The notes beneath the pieces are model-generated. The model was not told the DNA's origin. It saw nothing but the letters and a program-made list of their open reading frames with translations, and searched no databases. Of a DNA stretch of 64,000 nt, positions 27,001 to 37,770 are shown piece after piece (within the stretch, counting starts at the first letter, position 1; every line of letters starts with the position of its first letter). Position numbers and translations under genes: made by a program. The stretch lies in NCBI GenBank assembly GCA_914767715.1, contig OU612071.1:26593681-26657680 (forward strand), read 5' to 3'. This DNA comes from Membranipora membranacea. Taxonomy: Eukaryota; Bryozoa; Gymnolaemata; Cheilostomatida; Membraniporidae.

Positions 27001-30000
27001 TTGATTCGTCATTTCAGAGAGATATTCAAGAAATTACAAGAGATCTACCTTTCAGTTCTTGATACACTTCAGACATACTGGATAGTACCAGCCTCTCGCA
27101 CTCGCTGCTATCCGTCCTCTCATCTATCCAATCATAACACTGCTTATAATCAAACCCGTCTTCTGATTGGCTGGCATATGAGAGCTCTGACCAATCAACA
27201 GCTACCATGAGTGTGTCTATCATGAGTGTCTGTTGATTCAGATTTGAGATTCTGACAGTGTATGTGCAGTTGTTACGAAGTTCTACACTAACATTTGATA
27301 GTGCTGTCGTCCAAACATCTGAGGCTAAAACATGTTAATGGAAACAATCTTAAAATAGTAGCAATACTGACGGTCAAAATCGGCCTGAAAACTGCACAGA
27401 GGGTGAAATATTTATGAGTCTGGTTCATAATAATGTAATCAATAAAAATGTCCTAGCAGAATTGGAAAAGAAGAGAATTGAAAGGATTAAAAGATGTAAT
27501 GCCACTCACACGACTCTTAGACACAGATGCTTCATATTATAGATTCTAAGACCTTTTTCTTGTCTCGCCAGAAATCGTGCTCAAAATAACAGTAACTACC
27601 CTGCCATTCCAATTAACAAAGAGAGGGATAAGATACCTACACGTAAGTGATATGTTGGGCACAAGCTGCTCTGATCCAATACATCCTTCATTTGGACTCA
27701 TAACAGATAAAGATAAAGTTGTGTTCTCTTGTAATTCTTTATAGCTCACTCCGAACAGATAACTCCTCAAAACAAGAAATTGCGCTCAGATAAATGATAA
27801 TAATCACCGTCATGAAAGACATTAGTCCCTCAATGAATCAGATAGTTGAAAACTGATGGCGCAAAGAATGCCTGCTTTTATCATCACTTTATTTCTAAGG
27901 CCTTTTCTCAGCATTACATGTCACTCCTCTGTTGCAGATTCTACCATTATCAAATGTATAAATTTAGAAATGCCAAGTGGAGAGTTATTTTGACATAAGT
28001 TTTGACAAGCATTAAATTCCGTAAGACACATGCCTGTCAAAACAACCTGGTGCTAGGAAGTTAAATTAGATAATTCAAGTCTAATCCCACATATACTATC
28101 GACTTGCTCATCGTTAACTCAACTTACCTGGTATCAGTGGTGTTGTGATGAGAGACAGTAATTGGGTATTCTGCAGATTGTCCCTGATCACATGACAGAA
28201 GGTGATATCCACTGAATTTATTTCCTGCAGATTCCACTTCATAAGTCTTACTGCAGTAAGTTGCATTCTCTTTGAATTCTGCAAAACATAATTTGACATG
28301 ACAAATGTGATATAAATGTATACATAGACAGTATTATTTTTTGCAATACAACTTCGGAAGGGTGATACACAGTCTTTAACAAAAGTTATGGCTCTCTTAA
28401 TTAGTTAAACAAAAATCTTTGACTTCAAAGCACATTACGGACTTAGCAAAGCCAAATAATAGCATTGAATGGAAATTCTGCTTTTTTATGCATGTTGCCG
28501 ATTCAGTTGACTTTTATTCCTTTCAGTCCAAGTTCTCATCCAATCATGCGATAAAAAGGGCTATATATTTTAGCACATTGTCCCTAAGTAGTTGAAATAA
28601 ATATTTCTATGTCAAAGCAGGTGACCTGCCATTATCGACCATCCCCCACAACATGGTTAACCGAATACTTGGGATAAATTAAACTTACAATCTGGTACGG
28701 GTTGTAATAAATAGCTCAGCAATTATTAGCTTAGCTTTACAATCCACACTAGAATTTACCTGATATAGGGGACGGTACATAGTAGCCCTCACCAACTGTA
28801 TCACACATCCTACCCTCAATATTAGATAAGCAGCTACACTGTCCTGTTATTTGATCACACGAAGCATTGAGAGAAGCAGAGGGGAGGCAACTACAAGCCA
28901 TACATTCCTAAAAGATTAGCAGCAGCAGGGTAAACTAACCAAGAAATACATAAGAGGTTAGTAATATACACAATCCCGGGGACAAGGGTCAGAGCGCAAT
29001 GATCGACCATATGACACAAGGCATCCAAGTATTTAACTACTGCTCTTATCTCAAATCTCCGCTTTTGGTTGATCTGAACTGAGTCAATTGATGTCAAATA
29101 CAAGTCATGACATGGCAAACAATGTATCAAGGTCAGACACTATAGTGGCGCAGTTCATGGCTGGAGTGCAGACATCTCTGCATGTTGAAGGCTGCTCAAA
29201 TCATGGTCTTCTGTTATAAATTAGGTGAGGAGGTCTCCACTCTTCAAGTTGTTTCCTATTGTTACCTATTCTCATTTTATTTTATCTAATAAATCACAGC
29301 AAACACTTCTAGACACTTCTATCAGGGTCACTAATTGAGCAGAGCCTGTTTTTTACCTGTTCGAAGCTTGTAGGCATACTGTAGTAGCTCTGCTTACACT
29401 GATGACAGGTCCGTGTATGAGTCGTATTCTTACATTCACATTGTCCTGTTATATCATCACATACACTACCAGGTACTACTCCGAACTTAGAGCAGCTGCA
29501 TACTACAAACATAGGGCGTGGGGATAATGAATGAGAATAATACTAACAAAAATATAACAACACGTGTATTGCATAAGATTACACTGAATCACAGGTCTGA
29601 AGGTGGCAACGCCCAAATTTTGCTGCAATGATTGAGAGACGATATTGCTCTCATTCATGTAAATTTGACCATCAAGTCAGAGGCAAAGCAGAAGCCATCA
29701 TATGATGATCGATTGTTAATCACGTACTATATCAAAGTAAAACCAGAGCAGGATGATAAACAACTACACTTTGTTGCAATATTACTTTATTACTTGCATC
29801 CACGTTGAGTTTGGTTGGCACAAATTTTATTCATAAATCTTGAAATTAAGAGATGCTCAAACAAAAGATAAGGTTGGATAGATACAATATACACTCACAT
29901 TGACATTGGTCATAGTCCTGGAGCCCGTAGTATGCAGGTACACATTTATCACATTTATCACCTGTAGCGTGAGTCTCACAGCTACATCTGCCTTCTGTGT

Positions 30001-33000
30001 CACAACCTATATCTGAGTTAACTGTACCAGCCAGGTCACATTCACAATCTGAATAAAAATAATGACACTGGTTTAAAATAGTATATTAGTCTTTAACAAT
30101 ATTCAATCAACCTTAATTATAACAATGTTTAAAATCATATTTCTTTTTAGAATTAAGTTAAACTATTTCAGGAGTATTTTCACCCAATTTGTCCTACTAT
30201 GATACTTGGTTTTAATTGTTGTAAAATGATCAATGATTGACCAGGACTGAGAGTTAATGACATATCGCAACAATATTTAAATATTTGTAATCTAGTATAA
30301 TTTGGAGTTATCTTCTTAATATCAAAGAAGGGATAAATCATAAAACTTAGATGATCATGGTTGTAATGACAACACAGCCAAAATATCTCATGATAAGCAC
30401 TGACCAATCATTAGATACATCTCATGTGATACTTGGATGGATGGAAAGATGGAGGTGTGAGAGGTTGTTTGATGTTCTCTAATGCAAACCCAACAACACC
30501 TCATCAAATCTGCTCTACGGATCATTTTATGTTTCAATTTAGTTGAGGAGAAATGTTGACCTTTGCTGTTAGCTACAAATTTCTGTAACATTTTAGACTC
30601 ACCTATGCAAATGTTGGTATCATTGAGAGAAGCACTACTGTTTACATAGTAGCCATAGTGACACTGGTCACATGACGCTCCTACTGTATTATCCCTACAA
30701 TCCACACATTCTCCATGTCCGATTGTTTCGTTATATACACAGGAGTTAGCATGTTCGTAACATTCGCATCCTGTAAATACATGCAATGAATGAATGTCAG
30801 CAATCTGGACATAAAGGGTGTGTTGACAACACGACCGTGATGTAACTTTAACCTTGGATCCCTAGAATTATCGATCTAATGATCTCATACATAAAATCAA
30901 AGACTGCCATGTTGGATACTTACTGCAATGCTCAATTAGACTAACCCCAGAGTGCTTGAAGTGATCATCTTAAAACAGATGGTTATATTGGCATAACATC
31001 GCAGGCTGTTGTGGCAATCATCACACACCAACATGTTATAATAAGAATAAGATAGGCCTACAGTTTATTAGTCGAGGCTTACTTTTATCAGATGTACAGT
31101 AGGGTTCAATTTTAAGTGTCAGAAACATTCAATAATGATTTATAGTGGAGAAACAAAAACTACTACTTGTTTATCACATATATTCCAGTTGATGACTCAC
31201 TTTGACATTCATTTGCAGGCTCTGTTCCTATTGGCAGGTAATAACCAGGTCGCCACTTCCTGTTGTTATACATAGGCAGACAAAGCTCACAGTTATCTCC
31301 GGCTGTGTTATGCTGACAGTCACAGACAGTCTGACCCTCGATCAGACTACAGGTACTGGAGTGAAGGTTACACGAACATCTGTAATTTATAACATGCGAT
31401 AAATCATGAGATCAAAACATGAGAATAGTTATGTGTGACAAATAGTGTTCAGAATATTCTTGATGAGACTCATCCCAACAACTAGTTGCTTTCTTATATT
31501 TTTGAAAGTCGCTGCACTTATGGGCTGCGAGATAGACATATTTGAGGGACATGTAGAGAAACCTCTCATGACTGTCCAGATATTTGTACAATTTTATCCA
31601 AGATACTTAGATCAACGAAAGGTTTTTGTTTTTTTTTGTCAGCCATCGCAAAGCCAGTCATCACACATAAGAGTAAAACAAAACAGCAGTGTCCACCGGA
31701 CATCAAGTAGAACATCCTCATGATGTCCTATGAACATAGACAGTACTTTCCTCCCATCAACTGCTGTTGGATTTGCGAATGGATACTGTCCTCAGCTATT
31801 GGGCTAACATACCAGAATCTGGTTAGCATCTTGTCATTGTGTGACAGCACACAGTACTTACTCAGCTGTGATGTGTATATCTGATATAGCGTAGTAATAT
31901 CTGAACAGATTGAACCCTCCGTTCACCTCCTCTCCGTCAGTAGCTGGTTGGAGTAACCGTAATCTGATATCCGTAAACTGTAGAAATCTCTGCCAGTTTG
32001 TATCATTGAATGACTGATATAATAACGTTATGTTATTTAGCTCAGATCCAAGATATAACTGATATCTATAATAAGAATGGAGAAGTTTTGTATGCATTTG
32101 TAAATAATAATGCTGAGAGATCAAGGCAACCGTGGCCTGCTCTATATTAAAATTTGATCGCTATGCACAATGTCAGGAACACACACACATGGAAATGTAC
32201 ATCAGAGCCAAGACGTAATTCAATACCTTTAAAAAATCACACTCATAATGCCTCAACTTAGCATAGTATTATGGTAAATCCTCAACAAATATCAATCAAA
32301 TCATATTGGACCGAGTCAACAAATATCCCACTGCATGTTATGGACTTCAAGCTTCATCACAACTAGTTACAAGTCCAGCTTTGCCTCTTACAAATTCGAG
32401 TTAGACATCACGATGAGAAGGTACGTGATGACTATGACTATTAAATATATACCCGCACATATAACGATATTACACTGGACCACATACCTACTGATGACAT
32501 CAAACACCACTTGACCTCCGCTGTAGGGTAATATATCACTATAGAGCTGAGAGCAGATCACAGCCTCAGGGTCTGAGCCTATATCCAGAGAGGCGGGGAC
32601 GCTGTACGCTGCCAGACAATCCTTAGCATAGTATTGCCATGGTAACCAGTTGAGACCATTGTCCGTTGATCGCTCTATTACCATTTCACGAGGCCGGCCT
32701 GAGGAAAGATAAAAATGATATTTCATTTTACTAAGAGAAGGGATGTTAAGCGCCGAAATTCAGATGTTTTTCTGACTTCTGTTGTCTGAAATATTTTCTT
32801 TAAAAGAAAGTTAGTCAAATTTCTATCAGGCAGCCAGATTTCATAACCTCTTTTCTAGAAACAGGGAATGTTTCCCTTGACTGTTTTTTACCAACCAGCG
32901 CACTTTTGTCATTGCTAGACATACAGCGCTGATAGCAATTTGAATAATTTTTATGGTTTAATCACCAACCATTACTCCCTGAAGTATTTACCATTTCTAA

Positions 33001-34202
33001 GCGTTTAGAAGCGCATAATTTGATGCCAGAACAATTCATCACTCCCCTAATTATGACATCAGACAGTTGTTCAAATGTCCTTTAATTGCAAATTGTTTGT
33101 GTCTGTCAAGAGTTAACTGAATGTTTATGGAGAGTGTTTATAGGAATTGCAAAATTTTACAGCAGACAAGGTATATAATCTTTCTCTTGTTCCTTCTCAA
33201 GCCCCCATTAATATATGACCAGCTGACCTACCTGAGTTAAATGTGATGATGAGGTCATCAGTGAGCCTGTATAACTTATTAAATGATATAGTATATGTGG
33301 TGAGTAACTGCTGTGGATAGTCGAGCCATGATATACTCTGCCACCAGGTGTCGCTAGAGGCATCGACAGCAAAGTCAGCGGTATGTGAGAGGGACGGATC
33401 GCTGGTATTACACATCTGACTACAATCTGCATTAGAGAACCCCTGTAATATGGAGAAAGAACATTAGTATCACCACAGCATCATACAATTATACAATTAT
33501 ACAATATGTAGCAGGTTCCCCTCACTGTCACTTGGAGTGATCAGATGGTAATTTGGCTATTTTTAATTGAAAGACCTGTCGTGTCTCCCCTCTTCCCTCA
33601 AGGCTACCTAGCAGAGTAGGCCTATGTAGTATCCCAATTTTGCAACGATCTAGGCCTAGCCTATGATGATGTGGAAATCATTAACAAAGAGAAGTTGCCT
33701 CATCACGATAACCTTATCAAAGATTCTGGCGAGCGGTCTTTCACTACCTGTACCTCAGTGTTGTTATCACATCCCTACAGATTAGATTGGTTGTTACCGA
33801 CTGACTCAGTGATATGATATATGCATGTCTGTCTGTCTGTCTGTACAACTTTGAGGAATCAGATGCAAAGTTGTGTGTAGACCTATGCTTAGTGCTAGCT
33901 TTAAATAATTTGATCATGAAAAAAATGTCTTCAGTCAGACTCACCAATTTGCAGAACTGTGCTGGAGGGTCCCCACAGGTGTGATCGGGTGGGGAGACAG
34001 TCAGGAGCCTATGTACAATTCTACTTCTAAACAGCTGCTGGGCTTCTGTAAGACATGCTCTGTATAATGTCAGCTCAGTATCAGGGTCTGATGACTCACA
34101 TGCAGATGTAAAGGATTCCTCTTGGGCTTGACCACAGCAGGCATGGTGCTGCAAAAGTCTGAATATGAGGAGGATCTGCAGGACTGGACCACTTTTCTGC
34201 AT
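15494..34202 (-). CDS. Laminin chain with LN, LF-like and L4 domains and no LG domains
   Basis: Extracellular basement-membrane subunit that would trimerise through its coiled coil. I trace about 33 exons on the - strand, most with clear AG/GT borders. The start is ATG at 34202, followed by a hydrophobic signal peptide (LQILLIFRLL). Domain order: LN (34202-31858), LE repeats (31382-28760), LF-like (28280-27049), LE (26652-24566), L4 (about 24570-23284), LE (22841-21392), coiled coil (21052-15494). The stop TAG is at 15494-15496. The coiled coil is about 575 residues, normal for laminins. No exon resembling laminin G was seen below 15.4 kb. L4 occurs in alpha and gamma chains, and LF in beta chains with a related form in alpha3/5. 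Finding both without LG fits no standard vertebrate chain exactly. No frameshift or in-frame stop was seen in the exons. A possible AATAAA lies on the - strand at 15149-15154. Exon borders read by eye may be off by a few bases. Confidence 0.92.
16325..16560 (+). repeat. Possible tRNA-derived SINE in a laminin intron
   Basis: Contains a B-box-like GGTTTGAGTCCCACTG followed by about 120 bases of non-coding body. The A-box half is too degraded to assign a parent tRNA. The position is intronic and antisense to the gene. Confidence 0.35.
16804..17018. repeat. Minisatellite (CAACTATAACAAT / CAACTATAACTAC units)
   Basis: About seventeen tandem 12-13-base variants in the intron between laminin exons 31 and 30. 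Two unit types alternate irregularly. Confidence 0.9.
18745..19112 (-). repeat. tRNA-derived SINE inside a laminin intron
   Basis: On the - strand the head (about 19112-19030) reads GGGCAGTGGTTAGCGTGTCT...GGTTGTGGGTTCAAGACCC. This has A-box- and B-box-like segments arranged as in a tRNA. A non-tRNA body of about 280 bases follows to about 18745 and contains an inverted pair CCTCCTGTAT...ATACAGGAGG (18902-18935). The anticodon arm is not intact, so this is a SINE rather than a gene. It is in the same orientation as the laminin transcript. A different family from the SINE copies at 58-61 kb, judging by the body sequence. Confidence 0.65.
21392..22841 (-). CDS. Laminin exons 21-23: third LE repeat block
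   Basis: Exons 22841-22710 (CEKCRPGYKRE...CVLCECGGRTDG..CDPQTG), 22313-22180 (CLNCRVGTSGSDCGSC...CDTCEEGYWG) and 21535-21392 (CDCDLIGSHNTSC...GQCDCKDNVEGVRCNSC). They join directly to the coiled coil. Confidence 0.9.
22900..22965. repeat. Small palindromic repeat CTCAGTCCGAAGACTGAG
   Basis: The sequence TCCGAAGACTGAGTAGTAAAGG occurs in two near copies, within which CTCAGTC and GACTGAG form a short hairpin. Intronic in laminin; function unknown. Confidence 0.5.
23284..24230 (-). CDS. Laminin exons 18-20: L4 (domain IV, type A) globule
   Basis: Exons about 24230-24083 (LLYDNLLDVGTNLSFQTLLP), 23921-23775 (LLEVNAPLIESSWYTEDN) and 23460-23284 (ILQNNPTLLFDP...VEHCICAADS). The order 'L......L.E..W.........FQ.IL.N...L......Y....V' ending in VE.C.C is the usual L4 pattern. 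The following exon starts with the second half of the interrupted LE repeat (LSCEKCRPGYKRED.SLG...CVLCEC), which closely follows gamma-chain L4 exits. Confidence 0.88.
24566..26652 (-). CDS. Laminin exons 13-17: second LE repeat block
   Basis: Exons at 26652-26505 (CECDDAGTVPGTQC...GGQCQCQPGVKGHMCDEC), 26083-25954 (CDCDDIGSEHSVCDHVNGQCVC), 25642-25443 (CEVCSYGSYNLSESSGC...CDQCLDGFYSLSSEGC), 25088-25010 (ECGCDGSGSISSVCDKLSGAC) and about 24726-24570 (NTEGRTCSECSVSTFSLS...CYCSDH). The last one has the split LE form (C.PC.CS....C) that normally leads into an L4 domain inserted between two halves of an LE repeat. Confidence 0.9.
27049..28280 (-). CDS. Laminin exons 10-12: LF-like (domain IV, beta-type) globule
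   Basis: Three exons. The first (about 28280-28130) contains YCSKTYEVESAGNKFSGYH. The second (about 27765-27640) contains VSYKELQENTTLSLSV...GCIGSEQ. The third (about 27326-27049) contains NNCTYTVRISN, a long Asp/Ser-rich stretch, and SSECERLVLSSMSEVYQ. The third runs straight into an LE repeat beginning ACECDD. The C-terminal pattern C..L..S.S...... followed by an LE repeat of the type CxCxxxGSxxxxCxxxGGQCxC is characteristic of LF domains in beta chains and of the related globule in alpha3/alpha5. It is unlike the L4 domain further downstream in this same gene. Confidence 0.75.
28760..31382 (-). CDS. Laminin exons 5-9: first LE (EGF-like) repeat block
   Basis: Five exons with the laminin EGF cysteine spacing: 31382-31200 (CSCNLHSSTCSL...CDCQHNTAGDNCELC), 30772-30601 (CECYEHANSC...CDQCHYGYY), 30049-29897 (CECDLAGTVNSDIGC...CDKCVPAYYG), 29502-29355 (CSCSKFGVVPGSVC...CHQCKQSYY) and 28910-28760 (CSCLPSASLNASC...GYYVPSP). 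Each exon carries roughly one repeat. The last one leads into the LF-like domain, as in chains where GYY.P.. marks the exit from LEa. Confidence 0.92.
31858..34202 (-). CDS. Laminin exons 1-4: signal peptide and LN domain
   Basis: Exon 1 (34202 to about 33945, donor GTGAGT) carries the signal peptide and the beginning of LN (ACESSDPDTELTLYRACL...). Exon 2 (about 33443-33231) has CNTSDPSLSH and WWQSISWLDYPQQ, the 'substrate/WWQS' motif shared by laminin and netrin N-terminal domains. Exon 3 (about 32700-32488) has MVIERSTDNGLNWLPWQYYA, matching the 'I.KS.D.G..W.P.Q.YA..C' LN signature. Exon 4 (about 32066-31858) ends with YYAISDIHITAE, the conserved LN end (YYAISDI..GGRC). LN domains polymerise laminins at the tips of the short arms, so this chain should be able to join a network. 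Confidence 0.93.
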
Positions 34203-35142
34203 CCTTGTGCATGAATTATACCCTGTTCTATAAACACCACCAAGTCACAACCCTTATACAAGTCATAACACTCCTCAATATTGGTTTAAACTTGAATGAT
34301 GGAATATAATGAATATATTGTGTATGTCAAAAAATTAATCCACTTCTCAACCATTTGTAAACTAACCACAGTAAGGTACTAATGTCCCAAATATTCAAAA
34401 ATAGACTCATATCTCAAACATGATTGGGGCGTGATAAAATATCCTAATTTGTGTTCAGGAAATCAGGTAAATTCCAAGACAACAATACCTTTTTGTGGGA
34501 ATAGTTGTCAAGGTCAAGTCATTTTATAAATAATTTCAAAACCACTATTTCAGTGCTATAATAATGATACAGATTGATTCTATGCCCTTGCTACCTCATC
34601 ATGAAACTACCCTAGGCTGTCCTGGCATAGCTTTCAGAGACCAGTTTACCCCAACAAACCTTTCCTCTGATAACTGCAAAAGATTATGTCCACACAAACG
34701 ACACAATAATTTTCTCTTTCTCAACATATCATAATTATCACATATATATCATTGAATTCCATATCTGGAATAGCATCATTAGCTTTCTTTTGCAAAACAA
34801 AGGGCTTGCAAAAATAGCCAGTCCCTAGTAGCAATCTAGAAATGCCCTAATCATCGGCACTGTATGGGGTATAATTACTGTTTGCAATTTTGTAAACAAG
34901 ACAGTTTCTCAGGCTAATTATACATGCTACTAGGGACAGCCAATCAGAGAACAGTCAGATGGGTCCCTGTGTTTAGTGTCCTAACCGTATAACGCTATGA
35001 TACTATTTCCATTCTAAGAGAAGAATCTAATTCAGTGATATATATATATTGTGATATGATTGTTTGATATGATTATCATTATGAATGAAAGATATGTTAT
35101 CCACACTATATATAGTTATGACTAGGAATTACAGCAGTTCCA
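34203..35142. other. Laminin 5' flank
   Basis: No exons recognised. The region would hold the laminin promoter; no clear core elements could be picked out by eye. Confidence 0.4.
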
Positions 35143-36420
35143 TTGATAATTATTGTACAAAGGTTATTATCATCAGCAGATGATGGACACACCACTCACG
35201 CCATAGTTATGGACTTCAAAAAAGCTTTCGACAAAGTACCGCACCTGTTACTCCTTCAGAAGCTAAAACAAATACCAGGAATAAACGCCCATCTCATAAA
35301 CTGGATTCGTGATTTTCTGTCTGACAGGAAACAATCTGTAGTACTCAAAGGGAAGAGTTCCCAAATGTGCACGGTAACATCAGGGGTTCCGCAAGGATCA
35401 GTACTGGGCCCAACCCTGTTCCTGTGCTACATAAACGATCTACCAACTAGCCTGACCTGCAAAGTCAGTCTCTATGCCGACGACACCCTGCTGTACCAAA
35501 CTGTGGACGATCCTGAGGATGCCGCAAGGTTCCAAAAAAACATTGAGGCAGTATATCACTGGTCAGAGAAGTGGAGAATGCCATTCAACGACAAGAAATG
35601 CCACGCGATCAACTTTGGCAATGCGAACCCCAAGCTTACATATATGCTTGGTGACTCGCCTCTTGCCTGGACAGCCAGCACTAAATACCTGGGTGTGACC
35701 ATTCAGTCAGACCTAAAGTTTGACCAACACATCCAAACAAAATGTGGAAAATCTAGGAAAATCCTAGGAGGCATCAAACATCTGATGTATAGCGCACCAA
35801 AGGAAGCCAAGCTACTGGCATACACAAGCCTATGTAGGCCAATCCTCGAATTCGCAGACACAGTATGGGACCCATCCACCAAAACAACAGCACAGAAGAT
35901 AGAATTGGTGCAAAATGACGCCATCAGATTCATAGGTAACCTGAAGGGCCGTGGTACGAGTGTGACCGAAGCCAGGAATCAGCTAGAAATTGGGTCGCTG
36001 GAAGAAAGGCGGAAAAATCATCGGCTATGTCTGCTCACCAGAATTCTTCAGAACGAGAACCAACACCATGCTCTCTCTAAAGCATACGATGAAATCACCG
36101 AAGACAGGGAAAACGCTACAATGACCACCAGAGCAGCCGCCAGAGGTGAACCTAACTCTGTGGCCACAAACAAAAGTGTTTACCACGCCAGTTTCCTGCC
36201 TCGGACAATCCGTGAGATGAGAGGGCAGAAAACCGCCCAACCCTAAACAGCGCCATGCTGTTAAAACCACATTCCCTGGTCTAAACCCTGGTCCTAACAT
36301 TTAGAGGCATCCCTAAACCGATTTCTTCGACAAATCAATAGGATGTGCTACCTCATCTGAGGTAAGGAAACTGAGGTAAGGAAACTAAATGATCTAAGTC
36401 AATAAAATAAAGCAATTTGA
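35143..36420 (+). mobile_element. 5'-truncated non-LTR retrotransposon (LINE) with open RT frame
   Basis: An uninterrupted 367-codon frame (35143-36246). It begins within reverse transcriptase just before motif A (MDFKKAFDKVPH), continues through motif B (TSGVPQGSVLGP), the catalytic YADDTLLY box and the thumb segment (STKYLGVTIQSDLKF), and runs to the C-terminus typical of CR1/jockey/L2-like elements. Endonuclease and the N-terminal half of RT are missing, the usual result of incomplete reverse transcription. A 3' UTR of about 170 bases ends in AATAAAATAAAG and TCTATCTATC. The intact frame suggests recent insertion. The start codon is only the first ATG in the truncated copy. Confidence 0.92.
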
Positions 36421-36435
36421 ATCTATCTATCATTA

Positions 36436-36714
36436 TTATTTACTTAGGTACTCCTTACCAAACAAAAACCAAGGAGTTTTACTCCTTGCCATAACTAGTA
36501 TAAGTTGCTCACTACCATAAATGTGTCTTCGGTTTCCCCACAACATTTTGATTCCTATGAAATATTGTGACAATGAAGCTCCGACGTATTCCGTCCCTTT
36601 CTCTCCATTGAATACATGACTAAGGACTTTATCGCCCTCCTTACAATCACCATCACTATGATAGATGAACATGTTAATTTTAATACTATGTATAATTGTT
36701 TTTGCAGGTGACAT
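36436..36714 (-). CDS. Open frame of unknown nature
   Basis: 92 codons on the - strand. An AG just before ...DGDCKEGDKVLSHVFNGEKG could be an acceptor, and the frame ends in a normal stop. The composition looks protein-like, but I recognise no family. It lies against the 3' end of the LINE. It could be a terminal exon, a transposon fragment or chance. Confidence 0.2.
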   Translation of the reverse strand: MSPAKTIIHSIKINMFIYHSDGDCKEGDKVLSHVFNGEKGTEYVGASLSQYFIGIKMLWGNRRHIYGSEQLILVMARSKTPWFLFGKEYLSK

Positions 36715-36892
36715 TTTGAATATAGAGGTATCTGCTCAGGTTTTCGGGTATAATAATTATGCTGCGTAGAAAACCTCAAAGGATAGAGCTCCGACCAGCT
36801 GTAAGTAATAATATGAGAATGAGATTGTAACCTCATTGATCATTGAGTCGTATAAGACTTCACAACATTAAATCATGTTATGAGGTTCGGTA

Positions 36893-37062
36893 AGTGGTAA
36901 GAGGTCTCCCTACCAGAGAAGGTTACTCCCTCTCCCTACATGATGGCATTGCTTAACAACTCTTGGCAAGTACACTGTTTGAGGTTTATATAATTATAAT
37001 GATGCCGAGTGACATCATAATGCATGGTATGATAGTTACCTTCTCTGATAGGGAGGACTACC
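36893..37062. mobile_element. Short MITE-like inverted-repeat element
   Basis: Left arm about 36900-36928 and right arm 37034-37062 match as reverse complements over CTCCCTA.CAGAGAAGGT.ACT (two mismatches) and extend imperfectly outward. The intervening ~105 bases are non-coding. No target duplication confirmed. Confidence 0.45.
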
Positions 37063-37460
37063 ATCAATAATCCATCTCCAGCGTTACAATCTTCCTTATG
37101 CAAAGCTTTTCAGTGTGTTGATATTTTATAATTATTTGTTATTAGCAACTATCATACCATGTTTGCTAATTTGCAGTCAGGCCTTAGCAGCCAATTTTGG
37201 ATTCGAGAACACGACCAATGACGGGTCTCAAACCCTCTGAAATTGATTCAATTATTACAAATTCAACCAATTTTCAATTAATTACCCTTGTTGGGGACTT
37301 GTGAATTTTTGGAACAAGAGGTTTAAATCTGTTGCATTTTATAACACTGTGCATCAGTGCAGTTTTAGTAAATCTTTCACTCATTTATTATCATATTACT
37401 GCTTCATAACTACAGTCATATACCATATGTCACTGATCCCTCATATCTGATATTATACAG

Positions 37461-37664
37461 GACATGTATGAATGGGAGGAGAAGAAGAGAGAGAGGGAGT
37501 TATCCCATCACAAGCACCTGTCATCACCTGCCACTACAAATACTGACATTGCTAATAAAGCTAAGCTGTCACGTACTGACGAGATACACGAGAGAATAGG
37601 ATATAAACCTCAAGTAGTACAGCAACCAATGGATAGTGGTGTAGGTGTATCCAGGCGACTTTGA
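37461..37664 (+). CDS. Terminal exon of an unidentified + strand gene
   Basis: A clear acceptor (TATTATACAG, ending at 37460) opens a frame of 67 codons plus stop. It is highly charged at first (EWEEKKREREL) and later contains KLSRTDEIHERIGYKPQVV. It has no ATG requirement if it is an internal or last exon. The upstream exons were not located. The LINE at 35.1-36.4 kb lies in the way, and the gene may begin left of it. The composition suggests a cytoplasmic or nuclear protein with a coiled or disordered tail. Could also be an isolated relic. Confidence 0.4.
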   Translation, partial: DMYEWEEKKRERELSHHKHLSSPATTNTDIANKAKLSRTDEIHERIGYKPQVVQQPMDSGVGVSRRL

Positions 37665-37770
37665 CTCTTTGATATAAGTGTACCCAGGCGACTCTGTCCT
37701 TATGGTATAAGTGTACCCAGGCGACTCTGTCCTTATGGTATAAGTGTACCCATGTTACTATGGCCCTAAG
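37641..37770. repeat. 33-bp tandem repeat
   Basis: Three to four copies of a unit containing CCCAGGCGACTCTGTCC and TATGGTATAAGTGTA. The first copy overlaps the end of the exon before it, so the stop codon lies inside the repeat. Confidence 0.85.

Noticed and set aside
35703-36300. Open frames on the - strand across the LINE
   Set aside because: Shadows of the RT frame on the + strand.
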